A DNA stretch of 20,620 nt from Niveispirillum sp. (lineage in GTDB: Bacteria; Pseudomonadota; Alphaproteobacteria; Azospirillales; Azospirillaceae), in assembly GCA_016463045.1 (NCBI GenBank), contig JAEMSB010000016.1:1-20620 (forward strand), given 5' to 3'. The position numbers and the translations under genes are program-made. Positions 6,691-12,652 of this stretch are shown here, piece after piece. Below the pieces are notes generated by a model, which was not told where the DNA came from, did not search any database, and saw nothing but the letters and a program-made list of their open reading frames with translations. The number at the start of each line of letters is the position of its first letter. Within the stretch, counting starts at the first letter, position 1.

Positions 6691-8643
6691 ATGTCGAACA
6701 GAACCACTGCTGGCATGGTCTCGCTCGGTGCGTTGCTGCTGGCCGCCGGCAGCGTTGCAGCACCGCCGCAGCCGACCCTGCCCACAGGACAGCCGCAGGT
6801 AAAGGCCGATGGTCTGAGCTTCCGCGACCTGAACCGCGACGGCAAACTGAACCCCTATGAGGATTGGCGCCTGTCGCCGGAGGTGCGTGCCGCCGATCTG
6901 GTGTCGCGCATGACGCTGGATGAGAAGGCGGGGGAGGCGGTGCATGGCACCGCCCCCGTTCAGGGCGGCATGATGTCGGCGGGGCCGGCCTATGATCTGG
7001 AGCCGGCGCGCGCCATGATCCTGGACCGGCATATCACCTCCATGATCACCCGCATGGCCGTGAAGCCGGTCGAGTTCGCGACGGAGAACAACCGGTTGCA
7101 GGAGATCGCAGCCAGTGGCCGGCTGGGTATTCCGGTGATGATCTCCACCGATCCGCGCAGCCATTTCCAAGTGACGGCGGGAGCCAGCGTTACCACCACC
7201 GGCTTCTCGCAATGGCCGGAAACGTTGGGCCTGGGCGCCATCGACGATCCGGTCCTGACCCGGACCTTTGCATCCATGGTGCGGGATGAATACCGCGCTG
7301 TCGGCATCTCCATGGCCCTGTCGCCCCAGGCAGACCTGGGCACTGAACCCCGCTGGTCGCGCCTGAACGGCACCTTCGGGGAGGACCCGGCGCGGGTGTC
7401 GACACAGGTTAAGGCCTATGTCCAGGGGATGCAGGGGGCTGATGCCGGCCTGGCACCCGGCGGTGTCGCCACGGTGGTCAAGCACTGGGTCGGCTATGGT
7501 GCCGCTGTGGAGGGATATGACGGACATAATTACTATGGCCGTTTCGCCGACTTCACCAAGGGTGGTTTCGACCGGCATGTCGCGGCCTTCCAGGGCGCGT
7601 TCGAAGCCGGAGCCACGGGCATCATGCCGACCTACACCATCCAGAAGGGGCTGGTGCTGAACGGCAAGCCGGTGGAGCCGGTGGGCGGCGGCTATTCGCG
7701 TGAACTGCTGACCGATCTGCTGCGCGGGGTCCACAAGTATCAGGGACTGATCCTGTCCGACTGGGCCATCACCTATGACTGCAATGAAAGTTGCCGCACC
7801 GGCACGCCAAAGCAGGGGCCGAAGGACATTGCCATGCCCTGGGGCGTGGAGGATCTGACCAAGCCGCAGCGTTTCGCCAAGGGCATGCTGGCCGGCATTG
7901 ATCAGTTCGGCGGCGTCGATGACGGCACTCCGGTGCGCGAGGCAGTGGAACAGAAGCTGCTGCCCGTGTCGCGGCTTGACGCGGCGGTGGCCAATGTCCT
8001 GGCCCTGAAATTCCGGCTGGGCCTGTTCGAAAACCCCTTCGTCGATCCCGCCCGCGCCGCCGCCATCGTTGGTTCAGCGGACAAGGTTGCCGCCGGTCGC
8101 ACGGCGCAGGCACGGTCGCTGGTGGTGCTGGAGAACAGGCTGGGTCCCGTGGCCCTGCCGGACAAGGGCAAACGCCTGTTCCTGCACGGCGTCGATCCTG
8201 CGGCGGCCAAGGCGGCTGGCTTCACCATCGTGGACAGCGCCGACAAGGCGGATATCAGTCTGATCCGACTTTCCGCCCCACATCAGATGCTGCATCCGGG
8301 ATATTTCTTCGGATCGCGCCAGCATGAGGGCGATCTGGATTTCAAGACGGACGATGCCGGTCTGGCTATTGTGAAACAGGCCGCTGCTACGGGTCCCGTC
8401 ATCCTGGCGGTGGATATGGACCGCCCCGCGATCTTGTCGGCGGTGCGCCCGCATGCGGCATTGCTGCTGACCTCCTTCGGGATCAGCGATACGGCGCTGT
8501 TCGATGCGCTGCGCGGTGTCACCACGCCGAAGGGCAAGTTGCCCTTTGAAATCCCGTCTGACATGGCCGCCGTGCAGGCACAGTCGCCGGCCCTGCCGCA
8601 TGACAGCGTCAATCCGGCCTATCCCATCGGCTTTGGCCGTTGA
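6691..8643 (+). CDS. salB: secreted GH3 glycosidase with EF-hand-like loop, SalB-like
   Basis: A 650-residue GH3 protein, distinct in subfamily from the preceding one. ATG 6691 follows AAGGGGG; the signal peptide ends near VAA-PPQ (residue 24). Residues 46-57 (DLNRDGKLNPYE) form a complete calcium-type EF-hand loop with Asp46, Asn48, Asp50 and Glu57, just before the conserved YEDWRLSPEVRAADLVSRMTLDEK entry to the barrel. The substrate-binding Lys264-His265 (VVKHWVGYG) and the nucleophile Asp357 (LILSDWAI) are present. A shortened alpha/beta sandwich ends at about GKLPFEIP, and the fibronectin-III-like domain found in SalA-type enzymes is absent, which explains the shorter length. It probably shares a transcript with its neighbours (10 and 13 bp gaps). 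The likely role is hydrolysis of aryl- or alkyl-beta-glucosides; beta-xylosidase activity cannot be excluded. Confidence 0.87.
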   Translation: MSNRTTAGMVSLGALLLAAGSVAAPPQPTLPTGQPQVKADGLSFRDLNRDGKLNPYEDWRLSPEVRAADLVSRMTLDEKAGEAVHGTAPVQGGMMSAGPAYDLEPARAMILDRHITSMITRMAVKPVEFATENNRLQEIAASGRLGIPVMISTDPRSHFQVTAGASVTTTGFSQWPETLGLGAIDDPVLTRTFASMVRDEYRAVGISMALSPQADLGTEPRWSRLNGTFGEDPARVSTQVKAYVQGMQGADAGLAPGGVATVVKHWVGYGAAVEGYDGHNYYGRFADFTKGGFDRHVAAFQGAFEAGATGIMPTYTIQKGLVLNGKPVEPVGGGYSRELLTDLLRGVHKYQGLILSDWAITYDCNESCRTGTPKQGPKDIAMPWGVEDLTKPQRFAKGMLAGIDQFGGVDDGTPVREAVEQKLLPVSRLDAAVANVLALKFRLGLFENPFVDPARAAAIVGSADKVAAGRTAQARSLVVLENRLGPVALPDKGKRLFLHGVDPAAAKAAGFTIVDSADKADISLIRLSAPHQMLHPGYFFGSRQHEGDLDFKTDDAGLAIVKQAAATGPVILAVDMDRPAILSAVRPHAALLLTSFGISDTALFDALRGVTTPKGKLPFEIPSDMAAVQAQSPALPHDSVNPAYPIGFGR

Positions 8644-8656
8644 TCGGGAGATGATC

Positions 8657-10153
8657 ATGCGTCACTTGTTTGTTGCCTTGCTGCTGTTCATGGCGCCTGC
8701 CGCCATCGCCGCCCCCATCACTGTTGAGGGCGGAAAGGTGGAGGGTGTTGCCGATGGTGACATCGTCGCGTTCAAGGGCATACCCTATGCTGCCGCCCCA
8801 ATTGGTAACCTGCGCTGGCGTCCGCCGGCACCCGTCATCCCCTGGCAGGGGGTGCGCAAGGCCGATACCTATGGCCTGGACTGTCTGCAAAGCCCGTTCC
8901 CCGGCGATGCGGCCCCGTTGGGTGGCCCGATGGGGGAGGATTGCCTGTTCGTCAATGTCTGGGCACCCAAGCCGCAGGCGGGGGCCAAGCGTCCCGTCAT
9001 GGTCTGGATCCATGGCGGCGGTTTCGTGAATGGCGGGTCATCGCCCGCCGTCTATGATGGTTCCGCCTTCGCAAAATCCGGCGTGGTGCTGGTCAGTCTG
9101 AATTACCGTCTGGGCCGCTTCGGCTTCTTCGCACATCCGGCTCTTACGGCGGAGGCGGGAACTGAACCGACCGGCAATTTCGGCTTCATGGATCAGGTCG
9201 CGGCCCTGAAATGGGTCCGCCGCAACATCGCCGCTTTCGGGGGCGACCCGGCCAACGTCACCTTGTTTGGGGAAAGTGCGGGGGGGCGGTCGGTGCATGT
9301 ACTGCTGGCAGCGCCGGCGGCCAAGGGTCTGTTTGACAAGGCGCTGATCATGTCCGGCGGTGGGCGTTCCACGGGCCTGGGGCTGCTCACGCTGGTGGAG
9401 GCGGAAAAGCGGGGTGTGAATTTCGCTCGCAATGCCGGCCTGACCGATGACGGTGCCAAGGGGCTTTCCGATTTGCGCGCCTTGCCAGCCGACAAGATCG
9501 TCGATGGTCTGGACATGCGCTCCATCATGGGCAAGGGCGTGGACCACTATGCCGGCCCCATGCTGGACGGTAAATTCCTGGTGGAGGAACCGGCAAAGAC
9601 CGTGGCCGCCGGTAAGGCGCAGCGCGTGCCAATGATGATCGGGGCCACGGGCCTGGATGGTTTTCCCATCGGCGACGCGGAGACACTCCTGAAGGGTTTT
9701 GGTGCGGATGAGGCGGCGGCACGTCAGGTCTATGCCAGCCCGACGCCCTTGCTGACCAGTTGGAAGATCGTAGGCGACCGCATCTTTATTGAACCGGCGC
9801 GCTATCTTGCCCGGCAATGGTCAGAGACGGGGCTGCCCGCCTATGCCTACCGCTTCAATTACGTCGCGGAAAGCCAGCGGGCAACCATGCCGGGCGCCAC
9901 ACATGCCAGCGAAATTCCCTATGCCTTCCGGACCATCGGCGTCCGCTATCCCGGTGCGGTGAATGCCGGGGACCAGGCCATCTCCACAGCCTTTCATGAG
10001 CACTTCGTGGCTTTTGCCAAAACCGGCAATCCGGGTTATCCGGCCTATGGTTCAGCGGATGACAAACTGATGGAGTATGGGGCAGGGGGAGCGGTCTTTA
10101 TCCCGGACCCGCTGCGTCAGCGCCTCGACCTTATGGAAAAGACGCAGAGATAA
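8657..10153 (+). CDS. secreted type-B carboxylesterase
   Basis: A 498-residue alpha/beta-hydrolase of the carboxylesterase/cholinesterase type. ATG 8657 is preferred because GGGAG lies six bases upstream; the ATG at 8651 abuts it. A signal peptide ends near IAA-PIT. Visible signatures are the N-terminal GKVEGVADGDIVAFKGIPYA, EDCLFVNVWAPK, the oxyanion loop IHGGGF, LNYRLGRFGFF, the nucleophile Ser207 in FGESAGG and the catalytic His416 in THASEIPYAF. At the usual catalytic acid position (normally a glutamate in a NEG/DEG context) this protein has Asp334 (GLDGF). It lies 13 bp behind the GH3 gene and very probably ends the same operon, so it may remove acyl or aromatic esters from the glycosides handled by the locus. 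This gene is not one I recall from the original salCAB description. Confidence 0.85.
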   Translation: MRHLFVALLLFMAPAAIAAPITVEGGKVEGVADGDIVAFKGIPYAAAPIGNLRWRPPAPVIPWQGVRKADTYGLDCLQSPFPGDAAPLGGPMGEDCLFVNVWAPKPQAGAKRPVMVWIHGGGFVNGGSSPAVYDGSAFAKSGVVLVSLNYRLGRFGFFAHPALTAEAGTEPTGNFGFMDQVAALKWVRRNIAAFGGDPANVTLFGESAGGRSVHVLLAAPAAKGLFDKALIMSGGGRSTGLGLLTLVEAEKRGVNFARNAGLTDDGAKGLSDLRALPADKIVDGLDMRSIMGKGVDHYAGPMLDGKFLVEEPAKTVAAGKAQRVPMMIGATGLDGFPIGDAETLLKGFGADEAAARQVYASPTPLLTSWKIVGDRIFIEPARYLARQWSETGLPAYAYRFNYVAESQRATMPGATHASEIPYAFRTIGVRYPGAVNAGDQAISTAFHEHFVAFAKTGNPGYPAYGSADDKLMEYGAGGAVFIPDPLRQRLDLMEKTQR

Positions 10154-10162
10154 GCGGCACCC

Positions 10163-10188
10163 GGTTCACGCCGTGAATGTCACGAACC
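10163..10188. repeat. nested inverted repeat after the carboxylesterase
   Basis: TTCAC-GCC-GTGAA (10165-10177) overlaps a second pairing GGTTC/GAACC (10163-10167 with 10184-10188). The two structures exclude each other. It lies 10 bases after the carboxylesterase stop and has no T-run. It may stabilise the 3' end of the operon transcript. Confidence 0.3.
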
Positions 10189-10222
10189 CGATGAGGCCAG
10201 GTTTCTCATATCCGTCGGGCTG

Positions 10223-10252
10223 ACGGAACCCGCCCCCCAGGATGGGTTCCGT
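10223..10252. terminator. hairpin between convergent genes
   Basis: ACGGAACCC (10223-10231) and GGGTTCCGT (10244-10252) pair perfectly across a 12-base loop, in the 105-bp space between the carboxylesterase and a gene on the opposite strand. The position suits a two-way terminator, but no T-run follows on either strand, so its efficiency is doubtful. Confidence 0.45.
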
Positions 10253-10258
10253 TACGGT

Positions 10259-11224
10259 TCAACCACCGATGCGAATGGTTCCACTGCCGGTGCGTCGCTG
10301 ACTGACAGGTCCCGTGATCTGCCGCACCCTGATATCGCCACTGCCGCTGGTAGACAGGTCGGCGCGGTCCGCAGCAATGTTCAGATCGGCATCGGCGCTG
10401 CCCGTGGCGGAAACAAGCAGGCCTCCTGTGCGGCCATCGCGGATGGTGGCGCCGCCATCGCCCGACGTGCGGATTTTTACGTGATCGGCGTTGATCGTGC
10501 CCAGTTTCAGGCTGCCTGATCCCGTCGCCTCGAACGACAGGGGGCCGTTCACGCTGTCGGCCCGCACACCACCTGATCCGCTGGTTTCAATGATGGTGGC
10601 GCCCGCCGCCGCTACCTCGACCCCACCCGACCCGCTCAGGTCGATCTGCAGGTTGCCGATAAGGCCACCCACCTGCATGCCGCCGCTGCCGGACGCGCGG
10701 ATGGCAGCAGCACCACCGCCCATCCGAGCCACCAGCCCACCGCCGGAACCTGAGAGGGATGCATCCAGCCGGCCCTCCACCTGATCCACTGTCAGGCCGC
10801 CTGAACCCAACAGGCGCAGGTCCAGACGATCGACTGGCACGGTCACCCGGTATTCGCCACTTCCCCCTTCACGCAAGGACAGATCGCTGCCGGCGGGCAG
10901 GGTGATCGTCAGGCGCAGGGTTTCCTTCTTGCGTGATGATGACAACGGGCAACGGTTGCCCCGCTTGGCGACCGATACGCCATTCCCGCCGCCAGAGATG
11001 GACAGAGCGTCAATCTCCTCCGGATGATCGGCAACCGCACGCACCGTGATCTCCCCCATCTGGGCTGCCGGTACGATATCCACCTGTCTTGCACAGGGGG
11101 TTGAAACATCCAGTGATTGGCCTGAAAGCGTCCAGGATTTTTCCGCCGCCATGGCCGGCAGGGTCAGGAAAGCCGACAGGGCAATCAGGGAAATACGGGT
11201 GGCAACGATTGTCGGGTGTGCCAT
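10259..11224 (-). CDS. secreted GIN/DUF2807-type beta-helix protein
   Basis: A 321-residue exported protein. ATG 11224 follows AGGAG at seven bases and opens a signal peptide (cleavage near AMA-AEK, residue 26). After a short beta-rich region with two cysteines (PCARQ and NRCPL) the rest is a run of about ten repeats, 17-20 residues apart, each marked by SGSGG, TGSGS, TSGDGG or a variant, with alternating hydrophobic residues between. This is the pattern of the DUF2807 (head GIN) and DUF4097 right-handed beta-helix families, often annotated as adhesin-like. Function is unknown; a surface or periplasmic structural or binding role is reasonable. It stands alone, separated from the upstream cyclophilin gene by a strong terminator, so it must have its own promoter in 11225-11332, which I could not place. 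Confidence 0.78.
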   Translation of the reverse strand: MAHPTIVATRISLIALSAFLTLPAMAAEKSWTLSGQSLDVSTPCARQVDIVPAAQMGEITVRAVADHPEEIDALSISGGGNGVSVAKRGNRCPLSSSRKKETLRLTITLPAGSDLSLREGGSGEYRVTVPVDRLDLRLLGSGGLTVDQVEGRLDASLSGSGGGLVARMGGGAAAIRASGSGGMQVGGLIGNLQIDLSGSGGVEVAAAGATIIETSGSGGVRADSVNGPLSFEATGSGSLKLGTINADHVKIRTSGDGGATIRDGRTGGLLVSATGSADADLNIAADRADLSTSGSGDIRVRQITGPVSQRRTGSGTIRIGG

Positions 11225-11332
11225 CGGGGGCTCCTGCGCGTAACCATCATGCGGAACGTCGCATCCTGGTCCGACATCATGGCCGTTGCACAGGTCCATT
11301 TCACTGGAACCCGGCAGCACCCCCTGCTAACG

Positions 11333-11365
11333 AAAAAGCCGCCCCAATGGTGTGGGGCGGCTTTT
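11333..11365 (-). terminator. intrinsic terminator after cytoplasmic cyclophilin gene
   Basis: AAAAGCCGCCCCA (11334-11346) pairs perfectly with TGGGGCGGCTTTT (11353-11365) around a six-base loop. Read on the minus strand it ends in a run of five T residues, 25 bases after the cyclophilin stop. The stem is A/T-flanked on both sides, so it may also stop plus-strand transcription. Confidence 0.9.
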
Positions 11366-11389
11366 CGTCGCTGTCATCCGCTGGAAGCG

Positions 11390-11869
11390 TCAGGCGGCTT
11401 CAACGTCGGCAGCGACACTCAACTTCACGATCTGGTCCGGGTCGCGAACCTCGCCATTGCGACCAGCGCCGCGCTTGATCTTGTCGACATTCTCCATGCC
11501 GTCCACGACCTTGCCCCAGACCGTGTACTGGCCATCCAGGAAGCGGGCATCGGAGAAGCAGATGAAGAATTGGCTGTCGGCGCTGTTCGGGTTGGACGCG
11601 CGGGCCATGGAGCAGGTACCGCGCACATGCGGCTCACGCGAGAATTCCTGCGGCAGGTTCTGCCCGGAACCACCCATGCCGTTGCCATCGGGGCAGCCGC
11701 CCTGGGCCATGAAACCTTCGATCACGCGATGGAAGGTCAGGCCGTCATAAAAGCCTTCACGCGCCAGTTCCTTGATGCGCGCCACATGCTTGGGCGCCAG
11801 GTCGGGGCGCAGCTGAATGGTGACGCGGCCCGAGGCCAGGTCGAGATAAAGGGTATTTTCCAGATCCAT
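11390..11869 (-). CDS. cytoplasmic cyclophilin-type peptidyl-prolyl isomerase
   Basis: A 159-residue single-domain cyclophilin that catalyses cis-trans isomerisation of proline bonds. Catalytic and binding residues are in place: Arg48 and the FHRVIEGFMAQGG motif with Gln56, the SQFFI motif around residues 99-103 and Trp118 in TVWGKV. There is no signal peptide, so it is cytoplasmic, like PpiB. I chose ATG 11869 because AAGGA lies eight bases upstream; ATG 11878 (MTDMDLEN) is possible but has that sequence directly abutting. It lies 108 bp behind a second, periplasmic cyclophilin gene on the same strand, probably on one transcript, and is followed by a strong terminator. Confidence 0.9.
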   Translation of the reverse strand: MDLENTLYLDLASGRVTIQLRPDLAPKHVARIKELAREGFYDGLTFHRVIEGFMAQGGCPDGNGMGGSGQNLPQEFSREPHVRGTCSMARASNPNSADSQFFICFSDARFLDGQYTVWGKVVDGMENVDKIKRGAGRNGEVRDPDQIVKLSVAADVEAA

Positions 11870-11977
11870 GTCAGTCATCCTTGCCAACCGGTTGCCCCGG
11901 TTCTCGGTTGCATGCAGGCGGGCACCATAGCGGCATGTGACGCCAATGGGAACTGGGCCGGCGGGATGGCCCACCCG

Positions 11978-12589
11978 CTATTTCGGCGGGGCCGGCGGCG
12001 TGGTCGGCGGTACGGCCTTTGGTGGGCGCGGCGGATCGGATTGGACCCGCATGCTGATGATACGGTCCGGGTCCTTCACCCATCCTTCCTTCTTCTTGTC
12101 GCCGGCCTTCAGCTTGTCGATTAGGTCCAGGCCTTTGATGACATGCCCCCACAGCGTGTAGTTGCCGTCAAGCGAGGGGTCCTGGGCGTGGGTCAGGATG
12201 AAGAACTGGCTGTCGCCGCTATTGCGGTTCATGCCGCGTGCCATGGATACCACACCGCGCACATGCGGTTCCTTGCTGGGTTCCAGTTCCAGCCAGCGGC
12301 CCGTGCCGCCCCGGCCCGTACCACTGCGGTCCCCCGTCTGCGCCAGCGACCCGGCCACCACGCGGTGAAAGGCAACGCCATCATAGAACCCGCGCCGCAC
12401 CAGTTGCTTGATACGAGCCACATGAATGGGTGCCAGATCGGGCCGCATCTGGATGATGACCGTGCCGGTCTTCAGTTCCATGATCAGTGTGTCGTCGGGA
12501 TTGGCCTGCGGGCGGGCCGCCTGTGACAGCGGAACGGCCATCAGCAGACAGAGCAGGACGAGAAGGCGGGAAAGCATGGGCGGCATCAT
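11978..12589 (-). CDS. periplasmic cyclophilin-type peptidyl-prolyl isomerase
   Basis: A 203-residue cyclophilin with a signal peptide (hydrophobic LLVLLCLLMAV, cleavage near SQA-ARP), therefore a periplasmic foldase like PpiA. The core is clearly related to the neighbouring cytoplasmic enzyme (shared RPDLAP.HVARIK, EPHVRG.CSMAR-like and SQFFI segments). Arg76 and Gln84 are kept, but the motif reads FHRVVAGSLAQTG instead of FHRVIEGFMAQGG. It ends in a proline-rich tail (PPRPPKAVPPTTPPAPPK) that is not part of the fold. Three ATG codons (12589, 12586, 12577) are possible starts; the first is used here, and GAGAG precedes them. The pair looks like an old tandem duplication specialised for two compartments. 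It is divergent from the YdbH-like gene. Confidence 0.87.
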   Translation of the reverse strand: MMPPMLSRLLVLLCLLMAVPLSQAARPQANPDDTLIMELKTGTVIIQMRPDLAPIHVARIKQLVRRGFYDGVAFHRVVAGSLAQTGDRSGTGRGGTGRWLELEPSKEPHVRGVVSMARGMNRNSGDSQFFILTHAQDPSLDGNYTLWGHVIKGLDLIDKLKAGDKKKEGWVKDPDRIISMRVQSDPPRPPKAVPPTTPPAPPK

Positions 12590-12652
12590 CTCTCAACCGT
12601 TGCGCTTGCTACGATAGCGGTCGCATCTTTGCATGGAAAGAGACCGGATGCC

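Noticed and set aside
6655..7734. A 359-codon minus-strand frame opposite the second GH3 gene.
   Set aside because: The GH3 gene on the other strand has signal peptide, EF-hand loop and catalytic motifs; the antisense product has none.
10947..10961. GGGCAAC-G-GTTGCCC, a perfect 7+1+7 inverted repeat resembling the SalR-type palindrome.
   Set aside because: It lies inside the coding region of the DUF2807 gene, has an odd-length centre, and differs from the 16-bp operator in the arms, so it is probably incidental.
11955..11978. Overlapping GC-rich pairings (GGGCC/GGCCC and GCGGG/CCCGC) at the end of the periplasmic cyclophilin gene.
   Set aside because: They are mutually exclusive, short and lack a T-run; the real terminator of the pair is at 11333-11365.
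11216..12124. A 302-codon plus-strand frame across the DUF2807 promoter and cyclophilin gene.
   Set aside because: It would run through a strong terminator hairpin and is antisense to conserved cyclophilin motifs.
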